A stretch of DNA of 64,000 bases. Origin: Photorhabdus sp. CRCIA-P01 (lineage in GTDB: Bacteria; Pseudomonadota; Gammaproteobacteria; Enterobacterales; Enterobacteriaceae). This document shows, piece after piece, positions 46,519-55,400 of this stretch. The DNA lies in assembly GCF_003545805.1 (NCBI RefSeq), contig NZ_NMQR01000017.1, positions 27,708-91,707 of the forward strand. The letters run 5' to 3'. The notes under the pieces were generated by a model. That model did no database searches. It had not been told where the DNA came from and saw nothing but the letters and a program-made list of their open reading frames with translations. Every line of letters starts with the position of its first letter. Position 1 is the stretch's first letter. The position numbers and the translations under genes were made by a program.

Positions 46519-47793
46519 TTATTTAGATGCATCCAGCGCTTGGGCAAGATCGGCAATAATATCATCGATATGTTCAATGCCGATTGACAAGCGGATCATA
46601 TCTTGTGATACGCCAGCTTTAATTAACTCCTCTTCATTTAATTGGCTATGTGTTGTTGAGGCTGGATGACAAGCCAGTGATTTAGCGTCGCCAATATTAA
46701 CCAAGCGCATAATCAATTTTAGTGCGTCAATAAATCGTGCGCCGGATTGCTGCCCGCCTTTAATACCAAAGGAGAGAATGGCTGATGGCTTCCCATTTAC
46801 ATATTGTTGAGCCAGTTCATGTTCTGGGTGGCCTGACAACCCGGCATATTTCACCCAACTAACTTGAGGATGATCTTGCAGATAATGCGCGACTTTCAGC
46901 GCGTTTTCAGTATGACGCTCCATTCTTAATGCCAATGTTTCCAATCCTTGCAAGATAAGGAAAGCATTAAAAGGCGACAGTGAAGCGCCCATATTACGGA
47001 GCGGTACAACACGGCAGTGTCCGATAAATGCAGCTTTGCCAAATTGCTCGGTATAAATGATGTTATGATAGGAGGGATCCGGGGTAGTCAATATAGCAAA
47101 CCGTTGCTTATATTTTTTCCAGGGGAAATTACCGGAATCCACAATAATACCGCCAATAGAGTTACCATGTCCTCCCATATACTTAGTTAAAGAGTGAATA
47201 ACAATGTCAGCGCCATGCTCGAAAGGACGGCAAAGTACAGGGGTGGCGACAGTATTATCGACAATTAAGGGGACGCCATGACGATGAGCTACTTCGGCAA
47301 ATTTTTTCAGATCAACAATATTACCTGCCGGGTTACCAATAGATTCACAAAATACTGCTTTAGTACGATCATCAATCAGTGATTCCAATGCTGCAATATC
47401 GTCGTGTTCAGCAAATCGTGTCTCAATCCCGAATCGTGGCAATGTGTGAGCCAGCAGGTTATAAGTGCCGCCATATAACTTAGCAACAGATATAATGTTA
47501 TCACCCGCGCTGGCAATGGATTGAATCGCACAGGTGACGGCTGCCATGCCAGATGCAACGGCCAAGGCAGCTATTCCTCCTTCAAGTAGAGCAACCCGTT
47601 TTTCCAATACATCATTGGTCGGGTTCATAATGCGGGAATAGATGTTGCCTTCAACTTTTAAATCAAACAGATCGGCACCGTGTTGAGTATCGTCAAACGC
47701 ATAGGATGTTGTTTGATAGATAGGAACGGCAACGGCTTTAGTTGTTGGATCAGGGGAATATCCGCCGTGGATAGCAAGAGTTTCTGGTTTCAT
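46519..47793 (-). CDS. metY: O-acetylhomoserine sulfhydrylase-like PLP enzyme (Cys/Met metabolism family)
   Basis: 424 residues, full length for the Cys/Met-metabolism PLP family. The pyridoxal-phosphate Lys is K204 in VIHSLTKYMGGHG, the phosphate-binding region is SGMAAVTCAIQ (81-91), and NPTND with YSRIMNPTNDVLEKR near 52-66 is typical of the O-acetylhomoserine (thiol)-lyase branch. The C-terminal part has SLACHPASTTHSQL, also typical. It should make homocysteine from O-acetylhomoserine and sulfide (or methionine from methanethiol) in the cytosol. Cystathionine gamma-synthase or methionine gamma-lyase are the alternatives, but the length near 424 favours MetY. It is transcribed alone, divergent from two ERIC elements and the MATE gene. 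Confidence 0.9.
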   Translation of the reverse strand: MKPETLAIHGGYSPDPTTKAVAVPIYQTTSYAFDDTQHGADLFDLKVEGNIYSRIMNPTNDVLEKRVALLEGGIAALAVASGMAAVTCAIQSIASAGDNIISVAKLYGGTYNLLAHTLPRFGIETRFAEHDDIAALESLIDDRTKAVFCESIGNPAGNIVDLKKFAEVAHRHGVPLIVDNTVATPVLCRPFEHGADIVIHSLTKYMGGHGNSIGGIIVDSGNFPWKKYKQRFAILTTPDPSYHNIIYTEQFGKAAFIGHCRVVPLRNMGASLSPFNAFLILQGLETLALRMERHTENALKVAHYLQDHPQVSWVKYAGLSGHPEHELAQQYVNGKPSAILSFGIKGGQQSGARFIDALKLIMRLVNIGDAKSLACHPASTTHSQLNEEELIKAGVSQDMIRLSIGIEHIDDIIADLAQALDASK

Positions 47794-47893
47794 TTTCGAT
47801 CTCTTCTTTTACGGTAAGGTGACATATATCTTTGATGGATGGGATAAGCGGCTTATAGCCTCACTTACTATTGCTCATAAGTAACTTAATTGA

Positions 47894-48022
47894 TATACCC
47901 GTTATCCTTCAAGTTGCCTCTTTGTTGGCTGCACTCGCTCACCCCGGTCACATAGTTATCTATGCTCCCGGGGATTCTCTCCCTTGCCGTCGCGATGCAT
48001 CTTGAAATCCATAGGGTATATC
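47894..48022 (-). repeat. ERIC-type element (subfamily A, inverted relative to 37678)
   Basis: About 129 bp, reading as the reverse complement of the copies at 37678 and 55244 with the TATACCC ends preserved. It lies in the spacer between the divergent metY-like and MATE genes. Confidence 0.9.
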
Positions 48023-48067
48023 TCTTTTTGATTGATGAACTATTGGAATAGGTATCTGTATAGACAT

Positions 48068-48197
48068 GATATACCCTTCATCTTTCAAGCTGCTGCTTTG
48101 TTGGCGACTTTCACTCACCCCAGTCACATCGTTATCTATGCTCCTGGGGATTCGTTCACTTGCCGCCGCGCTGCAACTCGAAATCTATTAGGTATAT
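48068..48197 (-). repeat. ERIC-type element (subfamily B)
   Basis: About 130 bp, same orientation as its neighbour 45 bp away but of the diverged type (ends in AAATCTATTAGGTATAT rather than ATCCATAGGGTATAT). It pairs as a near-tandem with the preceding element. Confidence 0.9.
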
Positions 48198-48586
48198 TTC
48201 CGCTAATTCTTTATTAATTAAAGAAATAATTTAAAAAAGTTACTAATTATCTGCTTTAGTTATGCTGGTGTCATTATTTCCTAATAATGTGGATATTATC
48301 ACAAAAGAATTCAACGATTTCAGCCAAGTAACATTAACTATTAAAATAAAAAATGAGAACAAAATACTTAAATAAATATCCAATCTTTTAGAAAGATCAC
48401 AAAAATTTCCGTGAAATAGTTAGTTTTCGTTAGATTGCCTTAATTTATTTCTTCGCTGTTGCCTGAGAGAAAATAGAAGGTATACTCATCATTCTAACTT
48501 TTTCAAACTTTTCTAAATGATTTTGGTCGTAATTTATTGTTAGCATGACCAATATTGGCACTAACCAATAAATTAATGGGATTTTT
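48198..48586. other. AT-rich leader of the MATE exporter gene
   Basis: About 390 bp without a gene. Close to the start codon there are three half-sites: CCAATATTGG at 48549-48558 and a further CCAAT at 48565-48569, which could be an operator or an RNA stem in the 5' untranslated region. I cannot name a regulator. Confidence 0.35.
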
Positions 48587-49945
48587 ATGGCTAAGTTTTC
48601 AACCCGGAGGGAGTTAAAACAACTTTTATTTTTCTCTTTCCCTATCATCGTTAGTCAGATAGCACGTACAGCAATGAGTTTTGTTGATATTGTGATGTCT
48701 GGTCACTATGCTACGGCTGATTTAGCCGCCGTAACGTTAGGCAGTAGTATTTGGTTTCCTATATTTGTATTAGGATATGGGATGATTATCATGCTCGCAG
48801 CAGATGTAGCCAAGCAGAAAGCGCAACATGATGACGAAGGAATTAAAGCAAGTCTTAAAAATTACTTGTTTCTGGCGGTGATACTTTCGATACCAATAAT
48901 TCTTTTATTAATATTAGTTAGCTGGCTACTTTCGTTTATAGGCATCGATGAGCATATTTTAGAAATTACCCAGGGTTATGTTCTTGCAATGGCATGTGGT
49001 GTTCCTAGTGTTATGATATTTAATGTTTTTCGTTCATTTCTACAAGGATTGGAAGATACAAAAACCGCCATGTATTTGTCTGCTGGTGCTTTATTGTTGA
49101 ATATACCACTAAATTACATACTCATTTATGGAAAACTGGGTTTGCCAGCAATGGGAGGTATTGGCGCGGGTATTACAACTGCGGTTATTAATAATCTCAG
49201 TGCTGTATGCCTGATTATCTATTTTTTGCTAAAGAAGGAATATCGTCGATATAGGCCAGATTTCAGTTTACCAAAATATAATGATTTAATCAGGACGTTT
49301 TATATTAGCATGCCAAGTGGATTGGCTCTTTTTGTTGAAATGGTTTTTCTAGATGTGATTGCGATAACTGCTGCTCCTTTAGGTGCGCAAGTCATTGCTG
49401 CACATAATATTATGCTTAATATTACCTCTATCATCTATACTATAACTGGGGGAATTGCAGCCGCCGTGACAGTGAGAGTCGGTTCCTATATTGGCAAGAG
49501 AGATAAAACATTATTAACAGGTACTATAAAGATCTCAATTGCTTTGATTTTATCTATTTCCGCAGTTATTGGTGTTTTAATCTACTATTTCGCAGGTTCA
49601 TTTATTTCACTCTATACTAATGACAATGGAGTTATAATAATTGCGCTTAACATAATCTTTCTGTTATGCCTGTTCCAATTCTTTGATTCTTGTCAGGCGG
49701 CTTTATCCGGTATTTTACGGGGTTTTCATGATACCCGATCGGTATTTTACGCGCCGTTATTTGGTTATTGGTTAGTGGGTTTTCCATTAGGGTTTATTTT
49801 GGCTTTGACAGACTGGGTAACCGAGAGTATGGGAATTATAGGGTTTTGGTATGGGTTGGTTTTGGGTCTTTTTGTGAATGCTATTTTGCTGTTTATCATA
49901 TTAAAGGTTAGACAGAGAGGAATGATTTCTCGGTTAATTTCCTAA
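48587..49945 (+). CDS. MATE-family multidrug/sodium antiporter
   Basis: 452 residues with about twelve hydrophobic segments spread evenly over two similar halves. The N-terminus (LLFFSFPIIVSQIARTAMSFVDIVMSGHYATADLAAVTLGSSIW) is the classic NorM-type start, and the second half opens with the equivalent ISMPSGLALFVEMVFLDVIAI. Such inner-membrane proteins export cationic compounds in exchange for Na+ or H+. The substrate here is unknown. It is not adjacent to the biosynthetic cluster, so a role in exporting its cationic peptide is only a possibility. The start ATG 48587 is preceded by ATGGGA. There is no partner gene. Confidence 0.92.
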   Translation: MAKFSTRRELKQLLFFSFPIIVSQIARTAMSFVDIVMSGHYATADLAAVTLGSSIWFPIFVLGYGMIIMLAADVAKQKAQHDDEGIKASLKNYLFLAVILSIPIILLLILVSWLLSFIGIDEHILEITQGYVLAMACGVPSVMIFNVFRSFLQGLEDTKTAMYLSAGALLLNIPLNYILIYGKLGLPAMGGIGAGITTAVINNLSAVCLIIYFLLKKEYRRYRPDFSLPKYNDLIRTFYISMPSGLALFVEMVFLDVIAITAAPLGAQVIAAHNIMLNITSIIYTITGGIAAAVTVRVGSYIGKRDKTLLTGTIKISIALILSISAVIGVLIYYFAGSFISLYTNDNGVIIIALNIIFLLCLFQFFDSCQAALSGILRGFHDTRSVFYAPLFGYWLVGFPLGFILALTDWVTESMGIIGFWYGLVLGLFVNAILLFIILKVRQRGMISRLIS

Positions 49946-50324
49946 TTTACACTATAATATAGCGCATTAATTATGAAAGCCATACATATATACATTTATT
50001 TAGATAAAAATGTTTTTATGCTAAATTAATGTGGTTATTTAAGTTTGTAATTAAAATATAAATTAACTAATTTACTGTTTGTATAACTATTTTTTTTCGT
50101 TGTGGAATTATTTCAATGTTATTGGAAATGATGAATGGATAGTAAAGTTGTTATTCAAAATAAATGTAATACATATAGGAGTTATTATTATGATATAAAT
50201 AAAATTATCTATTAGCTTCAAGTTATGAAGAGAGAAATCATCTATTTATAAATAGATGATAGTGGTTTTATTACAAAATTATTCTTTTAAATAATAACCT
50301 AAGGACTAAAGAGACTCATTAAAA
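49946..50324. other. AT-rich spacer before the LRAT-like/calcium-loop gene
   Basis: About 380 bp of very low GC content with no gene. Its one clear structure is the perfect palindrome at 50237-50260. CTAAGGACT near 50300 may serve as the RBS region of the next gene. Confidence 0.45.
50237..50260. repeat. Perfect 24-bp palindrome (operator or cruciform candidate)
   Basis: Half-site ATCATCTATTTA followed directly by its exact reverse complement, with no loop, 65 bp upstream of the start codon at 50325. It is flanked by AT-rich DNA and could bind a dimeric regulator or form a hairpin. Confidence 0.7.
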
Positions 50325-51581
50325 ATGAAAAATTATACCCCTAAACATTATGTTGTTAAGAAAATAGAAGATATGTCTATAACCACACAGATAGACTCAG
50401 ATTCTCTGAATCAAGCTATATATTATCCTAATTCAGTCACTATCCATGCAGCCCCAAGAGGATCTGCAATACTTAATGATGCTCCGTCGAAATTTGGTCA
50501 CGTTTTTATGACGGTTACAAGTTATGATAAGGATACTGATAGATTGGGGTCAATTACTATAGGATTAAGTATTGGAGATAGTATTTGGACGCCAAAAGAT
50601 AATCTTTCTTTTAATGACCGTATTAATTATCCAGAGGCATCTAGTCTGACTATTATCTCAGGAAATTATCCACATTATCAGAATGTGGCTAGACTTTACC
50701 AAACAGTTAAAGATTATAAAGAAGGAAAGATAGCTCCTCCAGACTATCATCTTGGAGCTTTTAACTGCATTCATTTTATTAAAGAGTTGACCGAAAATGC
50801 TGGAATAAATTTGAGCCTAGGATCTACTCCTAATAATGTTGCTGAATACATAGAACATATTGCTAATAGATATAGAACACCTATAGTAATAGATCTTAAT
50901 GGAGATGGTGTTAAGACGATTTCCATTGATTCAGGTATCAAATTTGATTTTGAAGGTAATGGAGATAAAACTAAAACTGGTTGGGTAAATGAAAATGATG
51001 GATTTTTAGTTCTTGATAGGAATAATGATGGTATAATTAACAATGGAAGTGAGCTCTTTGGAGAGGAAACTATTCTTTCTTCTGGTAAGAAAGCAAAAAA
51101 TGGTTTTGAAGCTTTACTGGATTTAGACTCTAATAAGGATGGTATATTGGATGCTAATGATTTGTGGTGGTCTTCTCTAAAGATATGGCAAGATAAAAAC
51201 CAAGATGCTTATACAGATCAAGATGAATTGATAAGTATGGAGGAGATTGGAATTGAGTCTATTAATTTGAACTATAAAGAAATTGATTATGTTGACACTG
51301 AGGGGAACTACCATGGTTTAGCGTCATCTGTTAATTGGAGCGATGGTAGAAGTACGAATATTGTTGATGTTTGGTTTAAACAAGGGGAGAATATTAATCT
51401 TTCTCGGGATGATGAAATTAATAAATTAATTAACCAACAGGAAAATTTTACAGAGAGAAATAGTGATATAGTCACTAAAAATGCTCAAAATGATCTTATA
51501 CAGCCACAGAGTATCTTGGTAAATAATTTAGGGCAATATCATGAAGTATATTATTTTGATGATGGTTTTATTGGTTTCTAA
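50325..51581 (+). CDS. Unrecognised protein: LRAT/NlpC-like N-terminal half plus EF-hand-like calcium loops (possible toxin)
   Basis: 418 residues with no signal peptide or membrane segment. The first half contains FGHVFMTV (H59) and, about 90 residues later, FNCIHFIKEL (C148). A His strand followed by N-C-x-H-F is the order seen in permuted papain-fold enzymes of the LRAT/NlpC-P60 type; this is a motif resemblance only. From about residue 186 there is a calcium-loop region typical of secreted RTX/FrpC-like proteins: DLNGDG (190), DRNNDG (231), DSNKDG (268) and DKNQDA (290), with WVNENDGFLVLDRNN. This suggests a secreted enzyme that folds on meeting calcium, perhaps an effector acting on host or competitor lipids or peptides. 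The gene is markedly AT-rich, hinting at transfer. Its last 41 bp overlap the next gene. Confidence 0.6.
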   Translation: MKNYTPKHYVVKKIEDMSITTQIDSDSLNQAIYYPNSVTIHAAPRGSAILNDAPSKFGHVFMTVTSYDKDTDRLGSITIGLSIGDSIWTPKDNLSFNDRINYPEASSLTIISGNYPHYQNVARLYQTVKDYKEGKIAPPDYHLGAFNCIHFIKELTENAGINLSLGSTPNNVAEYIEHIANRYRTPIVIDLNGDGVKTISIDSGIKFDFEGNGDKTKTGWVNENDGFLVLDRNNDGIINNGSELFGEETILSSGKKAKNGFEALLDLDSNKDGILDANDLWWSSLKIWQDKNQDAYTDQDELISMEEIGIESINLNYKEIDYVDTEGNYHGLASSVNWSDGRSTNIVDVWFKQGENINLSRDDEINKLINQQENFTERNSDIVTKNAQNDLIQPQSILVNNLGQYHEVYYFDDGFIGF

Positions 51582-52134
51582 TGTATATGCGGGAAATATA
51601 GAAAAATATATTCCGAAAACAGTGTTTACAGGAATGCATTATGAGGATAAGGAAATTACCCTGAAAACACCCAGAACCGTCGAGGAGTTTCATAACTTAG
51701 AAAAACTGGCAGAAAAAGGGAGTGCAGATGCCAATTTTTTGCTTGGCCGTTTATATAGCGATAGTGCATTAGGAAGATCTGAAAGAGATTATCAAATGGC
51801 TAAGTATTATTATGAGGAAGCTTTGAGCTTAGATAGAAATCATATGTTGGCTTTATATTGGTTGGGTGGAATTTATAAATATGAAGGTAGAGATAAACAA
51901 GATGTGAAAAAAGCAATAGAACTTTATGAAAGAGCAGGTAGTTTGGGTCTTATAAGGGCATATAACAGTATTGCTGTCACTTACTTACATGGAGATGGTA
52001 ACATTCCACAAGATTTAGAGAAAGCGAAAATATATTTCCAGAAAATAGCTGACATGGGGGATAAAGAAGCTAAATTTTCTTTAGAGCATTGGGACATCAT
52101 ACTGATACAGCTAGGATACAAAGAACCTGAATGA
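51541..52134 (+). CDS. Secreted Sel1/TPR-repeat protein, possible immunity partner
   Basis: 197 residues with a signal peptide (MKYIILMMVLLVSNVYAG) and four Sel1-like repeats from about residue 50: ANFLLGRLYSD, ALYWLGGIYKYEG, AYNSIAVTYLHGDG and a last partial unit. Sel1-repeat proteins are helical scaffolds, and exported examples often serve as immunity proteins for neighbouring effectors. The ATG at 51541 lies inside the end of the preceding gene, so the two are translationally coupled in different frames, which supports a functional pair. An intrinsic terminator follows 28 bp after the stop. Confidence 0.75.
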   Translation: MKYIILMMVLLVSNVYAGNIEKYIPKTVFTGMHYEDKEITLKTPRTVEEFHNLEKLAEKGSADANFLLGRLYSDSALGRSERDYQMAKYYYEEALSLDRNHMLALYWLGGIYKYEGRDKQDVKKAIELYERAGSLGLIRAYNSIAVTYLHGDGNIPQDLEKAKIYFQKIADMGDKEAKFSLEHWDIILIQLGYKEPE

Positions 52135-52162
52135 TGCTCATATTACAGTATCATATCTATAT

Positions 52163-52192
52163 AAATTCCCTGTCGAGAGATAGGGAATTTTT
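52163..52192 (+). terminator. Intrinsic terminator after the Sel1 gene
   Basis: AAATTCCCT (52163-52171) pairs with AGGGAATTT (52182-52190) around a 10-nt loop and ends in a T-run. Confidence 0.85.
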
Positions 52193-52779
52193 CTGAATTT
52201 ATTTGAACAACTTATTCAATCCTTTCATAGCAAGCTGAAAATCAGTCAACTTTGCCATTTGATGGTTTATTTTATGAAATATTTTCATTGTGAATAAAAA
52301 TTTACTTTTTAAAATCATGGTTATTCAATCTGTTATTAATAGGGAATTATATTTAAGTTAGAATGTAAATCATGTTTGTAATATTTTCATGTTACTTGCT
52401 TTATTAATTAATATATTAATAATGTTTTCCTGAATAAATATATTTATATTTGGCGTAATAATTTTCCCTATTTAAATCATTTAAGTGAAATATATATTTT
52501 TGATTTTCATTTATCATTGTCAAATATTTCTTAATTAATGTGAAATAACTAATTTCTCATCATATAGTTACTATATAAATAATAACATTGTAATTAATTA
52601 ATATTGAAATAATTTCTTATTTACACATCTATATGTATTGATTTTTTTACGTTCATTATTGGTGATTTATCTAATATTATATCTATTATTATATTAAGGT
52701 TATGGTAAATATTTATTTAATAATTAAATAGTTAGCTGTATTAATTGCTATTCTATACAAATAGACAGGATTATTTTAT
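52193..52779. other. Long very AT-rich spacer upstream of the heme operon
   Basis: Almost 600 bp made mostly of short TTAATTA/ATATTAAT motifs. I see no gene. The composition is typical of H-NS-bound upstream regions. The Fur site follows directly at its right end. Confidence 0.4.
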
Positions 52780-52798
52780 GATAATGATTATCATTTCA
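52780..52798 (+). promoter_or_regulatory. Fur box upstream of hrpC
   Basis: GATAATGATTATCATTTCA matches the Fur consensus GATAATGATAATCATTATC at 15-16 of 19 positions and is almost palindromic at its core. It lies 106 bp upstream of the hemophilin start codon, so iron limitation should induce the operon. Confidence 0.85.
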
Positions 52799-52903
52799 TT
52801 TTTTATTAAAAGTGCGTTAATATGCGGGCAGTCTTCGGACGGTACTAAAACTATGTAATAAGCAATACTCTAACATTTAATTAGTTAACATAAGGAATAT
52901 GCT

Positions 52904-53650
52904 ATGAACAAAGTTAAAGTGTTAATTGCAGTATTAGGTACATGTGGATTAGTAGCACAATCAATTGCTGTTTCTGGTACTGGGCAAACTCAAAATTATG
53001 ATTCTAATAATCAAAGTATTCGTGTTGGGGTGACTGAAGCGCGTGGTGGCGGTCATCCAACTCCAGGTGGAGAACCGGGAATAGGCGTTCAATCTATTGG
53101 CGACGGTAAGATTACTAGTTTCTCAGGTCTTGCCAGATATGTTGAAGCGGATGCAAATGGAATTCACAAGATTTCTGTGCCTGGCTCGAGCAGCCATAAA
53201 GGTATGGGGGTCTTTAACTTTAGTAAAGTGGCTAATGCTGATGTCTATTTTGGTGAATGGTCACAAACCGGTGCAGTAAGTGATACGACTCATACCGCCT
53301 ATTATTCTGGTAAAGATGTGACAACTAATTTACCTACCGGTGGCGTAGCAACTTATACGGTTAAAGGAATTAACCAATATAGTGGTAGCAATGCCCTGCA
53401 TGGGACATTTACTGCTGATTTCGGTCAGAAAAGGCTTACTGGTTCAATAGCAAATAGTGCATTAACCGTTGGTATTAATTCTAGGATTAGAACAGATGGT
53501 TCATTTGCGGGTAGGGCGACTGCTGGAAATGTTGTCGGGACAAACAGCGGTCACTTCTTTGGCGATAATGCAGCTAGTTTAGCTGGGGTGGCTAAATTTG
53601 ATGCGGATCACAGTAAAGATACTGCCTTTGGTGGAACTAAAAATCCATAA
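52904..53650 (+). CDS. hrpC: Hemophilin-like secreted heme-binding protein, T11SS (Slam) cargo
   Basis: 248 residues with RBS AAGGA and a signal peptide (about residues 1-22). The mature protein is Gly-rich with many short beta-strands. The second half (YTVKGINQYSGSNALHGTFTADFGQKRLTGSI to the C-terminal AGVAKFDADHSKDTAFGGTK) matches the small Slam-recognised beta-barrel found in TbpB-type proteins and hemophilins. There is no lipobox, so it is a soluble secreted cargo. Hemophilins capture heme outside the cell and pass it to a TonB-dependent receptor. The gene context, with a Slam-type translocator, receptor and TonB immediately downstream, is that of the X. nematophila Hrp locus. His residues near the N-terminus of the mature part (GGGHPTPGGE) are possible heme ligands (inference). 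Confidence 0.87.
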   Translation: MNKVKVLIAVLGTCGLVAQSIAVSGTGQTQNYDSNNQSIRVGVTEARGGGHPTPGGEPGIGVQSIGDGKITSFSGLARYVEADANGIHKISVPGSSSHKGMGVFNFSKVANADVYFGEWSQTGAVSDTTHTAYYSGKDVTTNLPTGGVATYTVKGINQYSGSNALHGTFTADFGQKRLTGSIANSALTVGINSRIRTDGSFAGRATAGNVVGTNSGHFFGDNAASLAGVAKFDADHSKDTAFGGTKNP

Positions 53651-53670
53651 TATGAATTTGTAATGACTGG

Positions 53671-53706
53671 ATAAGACAAAGTTCATATGGGCTTTGTCTT
53701 ATTTTT
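53671..53706 (+). terminator. Intra-operon terminator between hrpC and hrpB
   Basis: ATAAGACAAAG (53671-53681) pairs perfectly with CTTTGTCTTAT (53692-53702), an 11-bp stem with a 10-nt loop, followed by TTTTT. Partial readthrough would give much more cargo mRNA than translocator mRNA. Confidence 0.88.
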
Positions 53707-53735
53707 GGTTTGACAATTAAGCAGTGATATTAACG

Positions 53736-55223
53736 ATGTTAAATACCCCAATTGTTCGTTTTACTTTACTCATTAGCTGTTTGTTTATAAAGCCATCTTT
53801 GGTGCTGGCAGATGAAGATACCGGTAGAAGATTGTGGCATAACGTACAGCGAAATTTGCAGGATCAGGAAAAAGCACTGGTCACGGATGAAACCGTGGAT
53901 AAAAAAACGGATCATTTATCGATAGTACTTAATGGTCAGATTTTCAGTGTTGAGAATAATGTAAATGATATCGGTCGGGCGCTCTATTTAGCTATTAATC
54001 ATCAACAAGTGCAGGATGTCGAGCGCTTTTTGTTGATATACCAGAAGTTACCTGGACATGATACCCAATTGGTCCATTTTGCTCAGGCAAATTTGGCGCG
54101 TTTACAAGGTGACTTAGTCGTGGCAGAACAGCATTATCAGGCTATCTTGCAGCAACAACCTGATTTTACCCGTGCTAAATTAGAGTTAGCTAGGGTCTAT
54201 TATGAGAATCAAAAAAATAGAGAAGCCAGTTTACTGTTTAATGAGATTTCAGCGGCTGGTCTCGATAATGAAAATAAATTACCACCAGCAGTCATTAAGA
54301 ATATAACTAATTATCAGGAGGCGATTAATTTGCGCAATGCCTGGCGTGGGTCTTTTTCCGTGGGATATATCTTTAACGATAACACGAATATGTCGCCGGA
54401 TAAGCCTCCTGTTTGCACATTCTATCGTGAAAATGGTGAGTGCGCAGTTGAGCGCAATTTGCCTATGGCAAAGAAAGCAAATGGTATTAGTTATGATGCT
54501 ACGTTACGTAAGATATATCCGCTAAGTGGTCACCACGGTGTCTTTTTACGTTCGATGACTTATGGGGAAAGTTATCGTCATCATAGTGAGGAGAATGAAA
54601 ATACCACTTCTGCTTATTTTGGCTATAGCTATAAAGCGCAACAAGATGATTTACTAATAGGTCCAGTTGTTGAATTTAATTATATTGGTAATCGTTCCCG
54701 TTATCGTACTACAGGAGTGAAAACCGAATGGATGCATATTCTATCTAAAAATCTGGCATTGAATTTGGAGGGTGAATACAAGCAGTTTCGTTATCATAAA
54801 CTTTATAATCATAATGATGGTAATATGGCCTCTGTTTATGCCACTTTATCTTATTATTTAACTGATCAAACAGTTACCTTTGCGGGTGGTGATTGGGTTA
54901 ATAAAACTAGTGTTGAGAAAGCGGATGATTATCAACAAAAAGGTGTGCGAGCAGGCATTTCCACTCAATTGTATCCGGGAATTAATGCAGTAGTATTTAC
55001 TGCATTACGCCAGCGGCAATTTGGTGATTACAGCGTCCCTCTAAATGCACGTCGTAAAGATAATGAACAATTCTATGCAGCAATTGTGAGTATGCCTAAA
55101 TTTGAAGTTTTCGGTTTAACTCCAGTAATTACTTATCGATTTAGAAAAAATAGTAGTAATGTTGATTGGCTCTATTCCTATAATAAGAATGAAGTGTTAG
55201 TCAAATTTGAAAAGTATTTTTGA
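53736..55223 (+). CDS. hrpB: Slam/type 11 secretion outer-membrane protein (TPR plus DUF560 barrel)
   Basis: About 495 residues from ATG 53736; GTG 53724 is an alternative start. A signal peptide (FTLLISCLFIKPSLVLA) precedes a periplasmic TPR-like region of about 90-190 (AQANLARLQGDLVVAEQHYQAIL, DFTRAKLELARVYYENQ). From about 200 there is a 14-strand-type barrel beginning WRGSFSVGYIFNDNTN, the characteristic Slam/DUF560 opening, and ending in Phe (NEVLVKFEKYF). Slam proteins move specific cargo to or across the outer membrane; here the obvious cargo is the hemophilin encoded just upstream. An ERIC element follows it and separates it from the receptor gene. Confidence 0.88.
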   Translation: MLNTPIVRFTLLISCLFIKPSLVLADEDTGRRLWHNVQRNLQDQEKALVTDETVDKKTDHLSIVLNGQIFSVENNVNDIGRALYLAINHQQVQDVERFLLIYQKLPGHDTQLVHFAQANLARLQGDLVVAEQHYQAILQQQPDFTRAKLELARVYYENQKNREASLLFNEISAAGLDNENKLPPAVIKNITNYQEAINLRNAWRGSFSVGYIFNDNTNMSPDKPPVCTFYRENGECAVERNLPMAKKANGISYDATLRKIYPLSGHHGVFLRSMTYGESYRHHSEENENTTSAYFGYSYKAQQDDLLIGPVVEFNYIGNRSRYRTTGVKTEWMHILSKNLALNLEGEYKQFRYHKLYNHNDGNMASVYATLSYYLTDQTVTFAGGDWVNKTSVEKADDYQQKGVRAGISTQLYPGINAVVFTALRQRQFGDYSVPLNARRKDNEQFYAAIVSMPKFEVFGLTPVITYRFRKNSSNVDWLYSYNKNEVLVKFEKYF

Positions 55224-55243
55224 TACTGATTGAAGTAACAAGT

Positions 55244-55372
55244 TATACCCTATGGATTTCAAGATGCATCGCGACGGCAAGGGAGAGAATCCCCGGGAGC
55301 ATAGAGAACTATGTGACCGGGGTGAGCGAGTGCAGCCAACAAAGAGGCAACTTGAAAGATGACGGGTATATT
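55244..55372 (+). repeat. ERIC-type element inside the heme operon (subfamily A)
   Basis: 129 bp, nearly identical to the copy at 37678. It ends 28 bp before the receptor start codon, so its RNA fold would form part of the intercistronic region and could influence receptor translation or mRNA processing. Confidence 0.92.
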
Positions 55373-55400
55373 TCAATCCACACTATGGCAGATAATGATT

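Noticed and set aside
48032..48217. 61-codon frame across an ERIC element
   Set aside because: It consists mostly of the repeat sequence itself; similar frames appear in other copies by chance.
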